Made by a program: the position numbers and the translations under genes. From Abyssibius alkaniclasticus (GTDB taxonomy: Bacteria; Pseudomonadota; Alphaproteobacteria; Rhodobacterales; Rhodobacteraceae), in the NCBI RefSeq assembly GCF_020447305.1, contig NZ_CP095732.1, positions 3,070,501-3,134,500 of the forward strand: a stretch of 64,000 nucleotides of DNA, written 5' to 3'. Under the pieces are notes generated by a model. That model was not told the DNA's origin. It did no database searches and worked only from the letters and a program-made list of their open reading frames with translations. Positions 48,044-57,400 of this stretch are shown here, one piece after another; the first letter of the stretch is position 1, and each line of letters opens with the position of its first letter.

Positions 48044-48906
48044 TCGCGATCCTGATTTTTTGATGTGGGCGCGGTCATGCCCAACGCCACAAATATTGTT
48101 TGAATGACGGTAGCGGTCACTGTGATCGACCGGAAGTTGTTGAGATTGCTTTCACGCACAAGGATCGTGATATCCGCCAAATCGCCCAGCGGGTTGTCTT
48201 CACGATCCGTGATCATGATCACCTTGCTTGACCGCTTTGCAGCTTCCTTGGCGACCTTGATGGAATGTTCGGCATATGGCGCGAAAGAAATCACCACCAG
48301 CGCATCTTTGGGGCCAAGCGGCGTTGCGTGGGTTTCAAGCATCCCGCCCGCGCCATCCAGAAGCAATGCATCTTCGCCCAGCCGGATCAGGCCGTAATAA
48401 AGATACGCAGCCAGCGGAAAAGACCGTTTCTGCCCGACAACGCCAACAAGCCGCGCCTTACGCATAACGGCGACCGCCTGCGCGACCGAGGCAAGGTCCA
48501 GAGAGGTTGTCAGAGCTTCGATTGCCTTGGTATTTGCCAGGACAAACGCGTTCAGAACATGGCTGATGTCACCTTCTTCGCCATGCAGTGCCGAACCCAT
48601 CCTGAGGGCGCGATCGCGGTAACTTTCACTATCATCCAGCAATGTGCGGCGAAGCATTTTTTGCATTGGCGCAAAGCCGTCGAAACCAAGGCTTTTGGCA
48701 AACCGCACCAAGGCAGATGGCGACGCGTTCAGGGTTTCGGCCATTTCAGTGATGGACAGAATTGCCAATTCATGAGGGCGCTCTATCATGGCATCGGCGA
48801 TGGCGCGCAAACGCTTCGGCATCGCGGCCCGCGACATTCGCAGACTATTGACGAAGTCATCCAGCGTGTCGGGAACGGGGGTGTTTTGCATAAATCCATC
48901 ATTCAT
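48040..48906 (-). CDS. RpiR-family transcriptional regulator
   Basis: 288-residue regulator with an N-terminal helix-turn-helix (about 20-80, ITEMAETLNASPSALVRFAKSLG) and a C-terminal SIS sugar-phosphate-binding domain (about 125-260, with VGVVGQKRSF and DALVVISFAPYAEHSIKV). Family members such as IolR and HexR sense a sugar phosphate from the pathway they control. As first gene of the rpiR-dehydrogenase-lactonase operon it probably regulates this locus, including itself. Confidence 0.92.
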   Translation of the reverse strand: MNDGFMQNTPVPDTLDDFVNSLRMSRAAMPKRLRAIADAMIERPHELAILSITEMAETLNASPSALVRFAKSLGFDGFAPMQKMLRRTLLDDSESYRDRALRMGSALHGEEGDISHVLNAFVLANTKAIEALTTSLDLASVAQAVAVMRKARLVGVVGQKRSFPLAAYLYYGLIRLGEDALLLDGAGGMLETHATPLGPKDALVVISFAPYAEHSIKVAKEAAKRSSKVIMITDREDNPLGDLADITILVRESNLNNFRSITVTATVIQTIFVALGMTAPTSKNQDRE

Positions 48907-49306
48907 TCAGAAAGGTGCAACGCCGCCAGACCGTAGCGCGGAAGTTCACCCGACATCGCGAAGGTCTCCCGTATAATTCCAAATGTCAACACACAATTGT
49001 GGCTTTTTTGAAAACTTTGTTCCATTTTTACAGGAATATGCGCGCGCAACGCATCATCGTCTTGTCCCGCATGGCTGTTTTGACGTGTCTCAATTCAAAA
49101 CCGAAACATGGTCAGGTCGGCACCGCTTGCGAAAACCCGCATCGGCGGCCTCATGCGCAAAAATCTTCGCGCGCCGGGGCTTGGCGCGCGGAATGCGTTT
49201 TGCATGGATGAACCGCAGATATCGCATCGATTCAGGGGCACATTTTTCTGGCTTTGTTGCGCACAGACCCGCTCGCCCAGCTTGCAGGCACCTTGTGCCC
49301 ATCAGG
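48907..49306. other. Intergenic region upstream of rpiR
   Basis: 400 bp without a supported gene. The left part holds the promoter of the rpiR operon and the shared motif at 49020. The right part (about 49040-49300) has GC-rich, protein-like stretches on the minus strand but no intact gene. GGCTTTGTTGCGCA near 49250 recalls the terminal repeats of some insertion sequences, so transposon debris is possible. Confidence 0.35.
49020..49030. promoter_or_regulatory. Shared motif upstream of rpiR (possible RpiR site)
   Basis: Second copy of TTCCATTTTTA, 114 bp upstream of the rpiR start. Here it is extended to TTCCATTTTTACAGGAA, which has TTCC and GGAA as inverted ends 9 nt apart, a partial palindrome. 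Confidence 0.35.
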
Positions 49307-49738
49307 TCAGGCGGGCGGGGCCAGTTTTGCAAGGATATCCAGCATGGCCGGGGCAACATCTGTGTGATGATGCTGAATTTTCCAGCCGCCATCCGCGCGG
49401 CGATAGACATTGGTCACGCGCTGGTTGATGGCGGCTGTATGCCCGGCAAGCGTTATGCTGCCGGCCTCAATCCCGGTCTCCACCGCCATATCGCCGGCCA
49501 TGTCTATATGCTGGTCGGTAAGGGCAATTTCCCCACCTTCGGCGATTGCGGCGACCTTGGCGAACGAGCCCAGCACGGTTTCGCTGCCCATATCGCGCCC
49601 GCCAATCGGGTGTTGCGCCGTGGCATCGGGGCTATGGGCCCAGATCGCGCGCATCGGGTTGGCATCGCCATGCGCCATGCTGTTCAGCGCATCATAGAAC
49701 CGGCTGGAAGCCTGGCGGATTTCGTCTTTGCTTGTCAT
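49307..49738 (-). CDS. SnoaL-like/NTF2-fold protein
   Basis: 143-residue protein with the alpha+beta-barrel signature of SnoaL/DUF4440 proteins: an N-terminal helix (DEIRQASSRFYDALNSMAHGD) with MRAIWAHSPDATAQHPIGG, and the late VTNVYRRADGGWKIQHHHTD. Such proteins may be isomerases, hydrolases or ligand binders; no function can be given. ATG 49738 follows GGAGC; the open frame extends much further but overlaps the upstream gene. It lies 95 bp after the sulfotransferase-like gene in the same direction. Confidence 0.82.
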   Translation of the reverse strand: MTSKDEIRQASSRFYDALNSMAHGDANPMRAIWAHSPDATAQHPIGGRDMGSETVLGSFAKVAAIAEGGEIALTDQHIDMAGDMAVETGIEAGSITLAGHTAAINQRVTNVYRRADGGWKIQHHHTDVAPAMLDILAKLAPPA

Positions 49739-49832
49739 GTGATTGCTCCATCTTACGGGAAAAGGCTCAAACCGTCCTCCCTTTCCCGGGGGAAATGGCC
49801 TGCAGGGCGGGGCAGGCAGATGGCGGCCGGGT

Positions 49833-50480
49833 TCAACGCGCGGCGGCAGCCCTGGCCGCGTCGCCACCCGATTTGACCGAAGCGAAAAAATCGGCCCGCG
49901 GGTTGGTTCTTGGATATGGCAAGTCGGGAATCTCGACCCCCAGAAAATCGCAAAGCGGCGCCCAGCCATCGGTTGCGCGGCACACCAGACCGCGGCCCGC
50001 CTTGACATGCGCCATCGCGGCTTTTTCGTTCGCGCGATAGGCGGCAAGAATGCCGTCACGATCTGTTCGCCCGCCCAGAGCCTTGCCAATGATGACCTTT
50101 TCGATCAGCTCGAACCATTGCACAAGGTGGCCGGGCCAGGCGCTTTTATCCAGAATCAGCGGCAGAATGGTTTGGGAAAAACTGGCATACCAATCATCGG
50201 CGTCGCGATGCGACAGGATGATCCGGGCATCGGGGGTGGCGGCCAGCACCTCTTGCCAATAGGCCGCAACCGGAAAATCGACCGCCGATCCGAAACCGGC
50301 GAAAACCGCATCATAATCGGGCTTGCCGGTTGCCACGCCGCCCCAAAGGCCAATCTGCCTTGGATCGTCAATAACTTCCGACATGTGGTGGCTGGGGCCG
50401 AAGCCAAGCGTTTCAAGTGCCAGTTTCAGCGAATATGTCCCCGTCCGGCCAAAACCTGCACCAATAATTTTGAGTGCCAT
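49833..50480 (-). CDS. Sulfotransferase-family P-loop protein
   Basis: 215-residue protein starting MALKIIGAGFGRTGTYSLKLALETLGFG, where GFGRTGTYSLK is the PAPS-binding loop of sulfotransferase-type proteins, followed by KIILSHRD-like RIILSHRDADDWYASF, the 3'-phosphate-binding region. These proteins are frequent in roseobacters and mostly lack known acceptors. It is divergent from a LysR regulator (112-bp gap), which may control it, and is followed by the SnoaL-like gene. Confidence 0.85.
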   Translation of the reverse strand: MALKIIGAGFGRTGTYSLKLALETLGFGPSHHMSEVIDDPRQIGLWGGVATGKPDYDAVFAGFGSAVDFPVAAYWQEVLAATPDARIILSHRDADDWYASFSQTILPLILDKSAWPGHLVQWFELIEKVIIGKALGGRTDRDGILAAYRANEKAAMAHVKAGRGLVCRATDGWAPLCDFLGVEIPDLPYPRTNPRADFFASVKSGGDAARAAAAR

Positions 50481-50592
50481 TTGAGTATCTCACCTTATGA
50501 AAGTTGTGGATGATGTTTGCTGTGATTGTTGCTAGTATCCATTTTCATGCCGGCAATCCCTTAAAAACACCAACGAAACGATTTCATACGTC

Positions 50593-51555
50593 ATGAACGA
50601 AATTAATTTAGCCAGGATCGACCTTAACCTGCTGGTGGTATTCGAAGTGCTTATGGAGCTTCGCAACGTCACGGCGGCGGCTGACAAGCTTGGCAAAACC
50701 CAATCTGCCGTCAGCCACGCCTTGGGCCGATTGCGCGAGCAGCTTGGCGACCCTATCTTGGTCAGGGTTGGCGGACAGATGCAGCCAAGCCCGTTTGCCG
50801 CGCAGCTTGCCGAAGATATCGAGCCGTTGTTACGCGGCGTTCGCCGTGTGCTTGCACCGCCCAAACTGTTCGACCCCGCAACCAGCGACCGGGTCTTTCG
50901 TATTGCGGCCCCAACGCTGACCCGGCTGATCGCGCAGGTATCCTCGCGCGTTGCCCGTGAAGCGCCCAATGCAAGAATTGAATGGTTGCCCGCACATCAC
51001 GAAGCCTATTCGGCGCTTAGCGAAGGGCTGATCGACATCGCACATCTGGGGGGCGAGCCCCGGTTGCCAGACGGTCTGCAAGAACAGGTGATGGAGCCGT
51101 TCTCCTGGGTCTCCTTTGTGCGCAAGGGGCATCCGGGCTTGCGCAACTGGGGGCTGGAGGCCTGGCACCGCTACCCGCATCTTATGGTGAATGTCACACG
51201 CGCGCTCAGAAACCCGTTCTCGCAAACCTTTGGCGGCAGCACAGATCGGCGGCGAATAACCACAATGGTCGCAGATTCATCTGCCGTCGCCTCTATCCTT
51301 GCGCAATCAGACTTTATTGCAACATTTCCGGCGCTGCTTCTGGCCTGGGATATGGAGGCCCACGGGCTGTGCGCGCTAAAGCCACCCGTTGCGCTGGATC
51401 AGGTCAAGGTCCGCTTTTTCTGGAGTTCCAGACTGGCACAGGATGCAGGCAGCATCTGGATCCGTTCTATCGTGATCGAAACCTACCGCGCGCTGCAATT
51501 TGAGGCCGAAGCAAAGCTTTCGGGGGTGGTCGGCACGGCTTTTGGCCAAATATAA
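50593..51555 (+). CDS. LysR-family transcriptional regulator
   Basis: 320-residue regulator: N-terminal winged helix (about 8-66, LNLLVVFEVLMELRNVTAAADKLG and TQSAVSHALGRLR) and C-terminal periplasmic-binding-like effector domain. It resembles the NodD/SyrM-like subgroup in the start INLARIDLNLLVVFE. It is divergent from the sulfotransferase-like gene, the usual LysR layout, so that gene and the SnoaL-like gene are its likely targets. The effector is unknown. Confidence 0.92.
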   Translation: MNEINLARIDLNLLVVFEVLMELRNVTAAADKLGKTQSAVSHALGRLREQLGDPILVRVGGQMQPSPFAAQLAEDIEPLLRGVRRVLAPPKLFDPATSDRVFRIAAPTLTRLIAQVSSRVAREAPNARIEWLPAHHEAYSALSEGLIDIAHLGGEPRLPDGLQEQVMEPFSWVSFVRKGHPGLRNWGLEAWHRYPHLMVNVTRALRNPFSQTFGGSTDRRRITTMVADSSAVASILAQSDFIATFPALLLAWDMEAHGLCALKPPVALDQVKVRFFWSSRLAQDAGSIWIRSIVIETYRALQFEAEAKLSGVVGTAFGQI

Positions 51556-51654
51556 AGGCGCACCAATGCCAAACGCACCCATTGTTGGCCCATGAGCAGT
51601 ATGTGTTCACCTTGCCCGCAAGGCGGTTGGGCCTGCCAAACACGCGGCCCTGTT

Positions 51655-52089
51655 TCATGCCCCGGATAGCGGCACCGCGTCAGATCCGGCTCCAGTCGAC
51701 AGGGTCGACGAATAGGCCAAACCCTGAAGAACCGGGTTTGAGGCCAGTTTCCAACCCTCGGGTGAAAGCATGATGCGCCGCCGGATGGCCCTGTCCCCAC
51801 CGGCAAAAATCAAAAGACCGAGGGCAAGGTAGAGCGCGCCGAACACAAGCCATGCGCCCGTTTGCACCCCGATAAGCCTTTGGCCCAACATGACGATCAA
51901 GCCGCCAAACCCGCCCATCACGACAAGCCGGGCCAGCAGGAATGTCAGTGCCGCGGAAAGGCGCTTGCCCAGCCGTCGTTTTTTTTGGCCACCAAGGAAA
52001 AGCATATGGGCGCCAATCGTGCAGGGCTCGACAAAACCCAGCAAGCCAAGGCCAAAGGCAAGCAAAAGTGCTTGTGCGGTAATGTCCAT
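51655..52089 (-). CDS. CcdA/DsbD-type membrane protein, apparently truncated
   Basis: 144-residue protein with about three to four membrane segments. The first carries GFVEPCTIGAHMLFLGG, like the first redox Cys of CcdA-type thiol transporters. The family normally continues with a second half holding the partner Cys (type NIPAC); here the frame leaves family likeness around LQGLA and ends 20 residues later, so it is probably a remnant or frameshifted copy. It lies between the LysR gene (convergent) and aglK, with no redox gene beside it. Confidence 0.55.
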   Translation of the reverse strand: MDITAQALLLAFGLGLLGFVEPCTIGAHMLFLGGQKKRRLGKRLSAALTFLLARLVVMGGFGGLIVMLGQRLIGVQTGAWLVFGALYLALGLLIFAGGDRAIRRRIMLSPEGWKLASNPVLQGLAYSSTLSTGAGSDAVPLSGA

Positions 52090-52256
52090 AAGCCCTTTTT
52101 ACCCGGTTTTAGGGCCAGGCTGCGCCTTTTGCCTGCCAAATGCCAAGCCTATTGGTCAGGCACGGCTTCGTCCAATCACAGAATGTTTGACAGGGAAGCT
52201 GTGGCTGAATCCTGTGACGCACGGCCAGGATGCGCGCCCGCCCGGGGCCGCCGGGT

Positions 52257-53348
<1,092 letters not shown>

Positions 53349-53369
53349 TTCCGTGTCCCTCTCGTTGAA

Positions 53370-55031
53370 CTAAGCGCGCGTGGCCTGGGCGATAAACGCC
53401 TGCCACGGGCCCAAAGAAAGCGTATCGCCTGCCGGGGCGTCAGCGCCGCCCAAAGCATTGCCGATTGACTGCCATGCGCCCGGTGGCATGGGCAAATCGG
53501 CGGCATCGGCGCCCATGTTGAAGGCGCAGAAAATCGTCTCGGCCGCATCGCTGCGCGTAAAATAGATGATGTCACCCGCCGCTTTCACACCGTCATGCGC
53601 GCCCTTGGCAAGCGCCGGGTGCGCGTGGCGCAGCGCAATCGCGCGGCGGTAATGATGCAGCAGCGCGCTCGGGTCTTCTTCCTGTCGGGCGACATTCAGA
53701 TGTATATGCTCGGCACTGGTTGGCAGCCAGGTTTTGCTGGCGTTGCTGAACCCGGCATGGGTGTTGGATATTTCCCAAACCATCGGGGTGCGGCAGCCAT
53801 CGCGGCCCTTGAATTCGGGCCAGAATTCTATTCCATAAGGGTCTTGCAGGTCTTCAAAGGCGACATCGGCCTCGCGCAAGCCAAGCTCTTCGCCCTGGTA
53901 GATGCAGGCCGAACCGCGCAGGCACATCAGCAAGGTGGTCATCATGCGCAGGCCTTCGGCGGGCATGTCCCAGCGGGTGGCGTGGCGCATCACATCGTGA
54001 TTGGAAAAAGCCCAGCAGGCCCAGCCATCGGGGGCGTGTTCGTCAATCCGGGCCATCACATCGGCCATCTCGGCGGCCGTGGGGCGGGTGTTCGACAGAA
54101 ACTCGAACGCATAACACATCTGCATCAGGTCATCGCCGGCGGTGTATTCACCGAGGATTTGCAGGCCGCGCTGCGCATCGCCCACCTCACCCACGGCGGC
54201 GGCGCCAAATGGCTCCATCACCGCGCGCAGCTTGCGCAAAAAGTCGAGGTTTTCCGGCTGGTTCTTGTCATACAAATGCAACTGGTGGTTATAGGGGTTC
54301 ACCGAAGGCGCAATCGTGCCGTTGCGCAATTCACGCGGCAAAGGCGGGTTGTTGCGCAACTGCTTGTCATGCACGTAAAAGTTGATCGTATCGAGCCGGA
54401 AGCCATCGACCCCGCGTTTGAGCCAGAAGCGCGCAACATCAAGCAGCGCCTCTTGCACCTGTGGCTCGTGAAAATTCAGATCGGGCTGTGCGGCAAGGAA
54501 GTTGTGCAGGTAATACTGCTCGCGCTCGCCGTTCCACTGCCAGGCAGAGCCACCAAAAATTGAAAGCCAGTTGTTCGGCGGCGTCCCGTCATCCTTCGGG
54601 TCGGCCCAGACATACCAGTTGGCCTTGTCGGCCTCACGGCTTTTGCGGCTATTCTTGAACCAGTCGTGCTGGTCGGATGTATGCGACAAGACCAGATCGA
54701 TCATGATCTTCAGCCCATGCTTATGCGCCGTGGTTATAACCGCGTCGAAATCCGCCAAGGTGCCGAACATCGGGTCGACATCGCAATAATCCGACACATC
54801 ATAGCCGAAATCCTTCATCGGCGATGTGAAGAAAGGCGAAATCCAGATCGCATCCACCCCGAGCGAGGCGATATAGGGAATGCGCTGCACAATGCCCGCA
54901 AGGTCGCCAATGCCATCGGCATTGCTGTCTTGAAAACTGCGCGGATAGATCTGGTAGAGAACCGCACCGCGCCACCAATCCTTGTCTTTTTCAAGGAAGG
55001 CATCGCCCGACAGGTGTTCCATTTTCGACAT
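53370..55031 (-). CDS. aglA: Alpha-glucosidase AglA (GH13)
   Basis: Cytosolic glycoside hydrolase that splits imported alpha-glucosides. The 553-residue enzyme has the GH13 (beta/alpha)8 core: DLVLSHTSDQH, nucleophile Asp214 in GVDGFRLDTINF, general acid Glu282 in VGEVGD and transition-state Asp346 in FSNHD. No signal peptide is seen, in line with hydrolysis after transport. It lies 15 bp after aglG and 21 bp before aglK, within the operon. Confidence 0.93.
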   Translation of the reverse strand: MSKMEHLSGDAFLEKDKDWWRGAVLYQIYPRSFQDSNADGIGDLAGIVQRIPYIASLGVDAIWISPFFTSPMKDFGYDVSDYCDVDPMFGTLADFDAVITTAHKHGLKIMIDLVLSHTSDQHDWFKNSRKSREADKANWYVWADPKDDGTPPNNWLSIFGGSAWQWNGEREQYYLHNFLAAQPDLNFHEPQVQEALLDVARFWLKRGVDGFRLDTINFYVHDKQLRNNPPLPRELRNGTIAPSVNPYNHQLHLYDKNQPENLDFLRKLRAVMEPFGAAAVGEVGDAQRGLQILGEYTAGDDLMQMCYAFEFLSNTRPTAAEMADVMARIDEHAPDGWACWAFSNHDVMRHATRWDMPAEGLRMMTTLLMCLRGSACIYQGEELGLREADVAFEDLQDPYGIEFWPEFKGRDGCRTPMVWEISNTHAGFSNASKTWLPTSAEHIHLNVARQEEDPSALLHHYRRAIALRHAHPALAKGAHDGVKAAGDIIYFTRSDAAETIFCAFNMGADAADLPMPPGAWQSIGNALGGADAPAGDTLSLGPWQAFIAQATRA

Positions 55032-55046
55032 GTAGCGTGTTCTTTC

Positions 55047-56306
55047 TTATTTGACCGAGCCGGCCAACAGGCCGCGCACGAGGTATTTCTGCATGGTGAA
55101 AAACACCAAAAGCGGCACGGCGATTGACACAAAGGCCGAGGTGGCAAGAATCTCCCAATCGCCGCCGCGCGTGCCCAGCAACTCGACGATTTGCTTGGTC
55201 ATCACCGTGGTGTTGCCCGAACTGTCGATCAGGAACACCAGCGCGACCAGCAGGTCATTCCATGTCCACAGGAACTGGAAAATCGCGAACGAGGCGAGTG
55301 CCGGGAAAGACAGCGGCAGGATGATCTTGGTGAAAATCTGAAACTCGGTTGCGCCATCAACGCGCGCATTCTCGATGATGTCGCGCGGCAGGCCAACCAT
55401 GTAGTTGCGCAGCAGGTAAATCGCCAGCGGCAGGCCAAAGCCGGTATGGGCAAGCCATGCGCCGATATAGCCCTTACCGGCCAGCTTTTCACCCTCGCTC
55501 AGCCCGAACAAATCGCCAAGCCAGTTGACCGAGGTGAGCTTGCTGTCAGCATCAACCGTGCCCATGACCGAGGTGAGAAGCTCCATCGCGCCAACATGCA
55601 GCGACAGCAGCGGGATCAGCGCCAGTTGCAGCGGCACCACCAGCAGGCCAACGACAGCAGCCACAAGCAGCGCACGGCCGGGAAACTCCATCCATGCCAG
55701 CGCATAGGCGGCAAAGGCGGCAATCAATATCGGAATGATGGTTGAAGGGATCACAACCGTCAGCGTGTTGAAAAACGCTTTCGCCATGCCTTCGGCGTTC
55801 TTTTCGTCGAACAAAACCTGCTCGTAATTGTCCAGGGTAAATTCGGGCGGAATGGTTGCGTTCACGAACAATCGCTGCGCGCGGCCCGAAATCTGGCCAT
55901 CATCGCCCCGCCAGATATAGGTGCCATCGGCATTCAGCGTTAATGTTTCGCCATCGCCCATATCGGCCACGTCGCCCGGACCATAGGCGCTTAAATCGCG
56001 CGAAGATGTGCCCCAGCTGTCTATTTCCACCTCGGCCAGATCGTCGCCGAAAATGCTGCCGGTTACCACAAAGACACCCGGCTCAACCTCGGTTCGGTTG
56101 GTATCGGGGTCGGCCACGCGCAGTTGCACGGTTTGCTCGGCAGGAAACATTGCCGACCACCAGCCCGATGCGGTGATCTGCTCGCTTGTGCGAAAAGACG
56201 ACACGAACAGCCCCAGCGTGGGGAACAGCCACAGCAGCGTCAGCAACAGAACCGAGATATTGAGCGCCCAGACGACGGCGGGCTTGGTGCCGGCAATGCT
56301 CTCCAT
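55047..56306 (-). CDS. aglG: Alpha-glucoside ABC transporter permease AglG
   Basis: 419-residue CUT1 permease. It has a first membrane segment near 15-35, then an unusually long periplasmic insertion of about 110 residues (roughly 50-165, including GSIFGDDLAEVEIDSWG), then five more membrane segments with the permease loop ENARVDGATEFQIFTKIILP. ATG 56306 shares its A with the TGA of aglF (TGATG); the frame reaches 32 codons further up but only by overlapping aglF. Confidence 0.92.
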   Translation of the reverse strand: MESIAGTKPAVVWALNISVLLLTLLWLFPTLGLFVSSFRTSEQITASGWWSAMFPAEQTVQLRVADPDTNRTEVEPGVFVVTGSIFGDDLAEVEIDSWGTSSRDLSAYGPGDVADMGDGETLTLNADGTYIWRGDDGQISGRAQRLFVNATIPPEFTLDNYEQVLFDEKNAEGMAKAFFNTLTVVIPSTIIPILIAAFAAYALAWMEFPGRALLVAAVVGLLVVPLQLALIPLLSLHVGAMELLTSVMGTVDADSKLTSVNWLGDLFGLSEGEKLAGKGYIGAWLAHTGFGLPLAIYLLRNYMVGLPRDIIENARVDGATEFQIFTKIILPLSFPALASFAIFQFLWTWNDLLVALVFLIDSSGNTTVMTKQIVELLGTRGGDWEILATSAFVSIAVPLLVFFTMQKYLVRGLLAGSVK

Positions 56307-57313
56307 CAGCGCATCTCCTTGCGGACTGTATAGACATTCCAAACCAGAATCGGCGTGACCAGCAGCATGATGATCATCGCCGCCGCCGAACCCATGCCCC
56401 AATCATTCGCGCGGAACAGTTTGTCATACATGTAATTGGCCAGAACCTGCGTTTCCCATTGCCCGTTGGTCATGGCGAACACGATGTCGAACACCTTGAG
56501 CGTGGCAATGGTGATCGTCGTCCAGACAACCACGATTGTGCCCATGATTTGCGGAATTTTGATTTTGAAGAATATCTGGAACGGGTTGGCCCCGTCGACA
56601 ATCGCCGCCTCGATGGTTTCTTCGGGAATGCCGCGCAAGGCGGCCGATAGGATGACCATTGCAAAGCCGGTCTGAATCCAGATCAGCACGGCCATCAGGA
56701 AAAACGAGTTCCAGAACGGGATGGTCAGCCATTGCTGCGGCTCTGCCCCGCCGAATTGCAGGTAAAGATGGTTGAGAATGCCGATCTGCGCCACGTCTTC
56801 GGGGCGGGCCTCGTAGATCAGTTTGAAAATCACCGCGGCACCGACGAAGGAAATCGCCATCGGCATGAAGACGATGGATTTGGCGATATTGCCCCAGCGC
56901 AAACGGTCGGTCAGCTGTGCGGCCAGAAGGCCAAAGCCGGTGGCCGCAGCGGGCACGACAATCAGCCACAGGATGTTGTTGAACATGGCCTCGCCGAATT
57001 TTGGCTCGGCAAACATTTTGGTATAGTTGCTGAACCCCACAAAAGCGCGCTCGTTGCCGGCAAGCCGTTCCTGAAAGCTGAGGATGAGCGTGGCCACCAC
57101 CGGATAGGCCAGATACAGGCCAAGCGCCAGAATCGCCGGGCCAAGAAATATCCACGGGCGGATCATATTGGCGCGGTTGATGTTGCGGCCGGCATTCGGG
57201 CCGCGGGCGGGGTATAGAACCTTGTCCAAAAACAGGTTCGCGCCGTAAAAATAGCCGACACAGCCCGTTACAGCGACCGCGATCGTTATCAGACCTAACA
57301 GTGCCGGATGCAT
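56306..57313 (-). CDS. aglF: Alpha-glucoside ABC transporter permease AglF
   Basis: 335-residue CUT1 permease with about eight hydrophobic segments; the extra two at the N-terminus (ITIAVAVTGCVGYFYGANLF) are the AglF/MalF-like extension. The cytoplasmic loop EETIEAAIVDGANPFQIFFKIKIP is the ATPase-coupling EAA motif. It is preceded by the aglE gene and a hairpin, and joined to aglG by a TGATG overlap. Confidence 0.93.
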   Translation of the reverse strand: MHPALLGLITIAVAVTGCVGYFYGANLFLDKVLYPARGPNAGRNINRANMIRPWIFLGPAILALGLYLAYPVVATLILSFQERLAGNERAFVGFSNYTKMFAEPKFGEAMFNNILWLIVVPAAATGFGLLAAQLTDRLRWGNIAKSIVFMPMAISFVGAAVIFKLIYEARPEDVAQIGILNHLYLQFGGAEPQQWLTIPFWNSFFLMAVLIWIQTGFAMVILSAALRGIPEETIEAAIVDGANPFQIFFKIKIPQIMGTIVVVWTTITIATLKVFDIVFAMTNGQWETQVLANYMYDKLFRANDWGMGSAAAMIIMLLVTPILVWNVYTVRKEMR

Positions 57314-57355
57314 GATCTGCCCCCCCCAGGTTATTGAAAATGACTAAAAGTCAGC

Positions 57356-57387
57356 TGTGGCGGCCCCAAGGCAAGGGCGCCGCCACA
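57356..57387 (-). promoter_or_regulatory. Hairpin between aglE and aglF
   Basis: Perfect 9-bp arms TGTGGCGGC (57356-57364) and GCCGCCACA (57379-57387) around a 14-nt loop, in the 87-bp gap after the binding-protein gene. No strong T-run follows on the minus strand. It parallels the hairpin at 45030-45060 in the other ABC operon. Confidence 0.7.
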
Positions 57388-57400
57388 TTCGGTATGGCGC

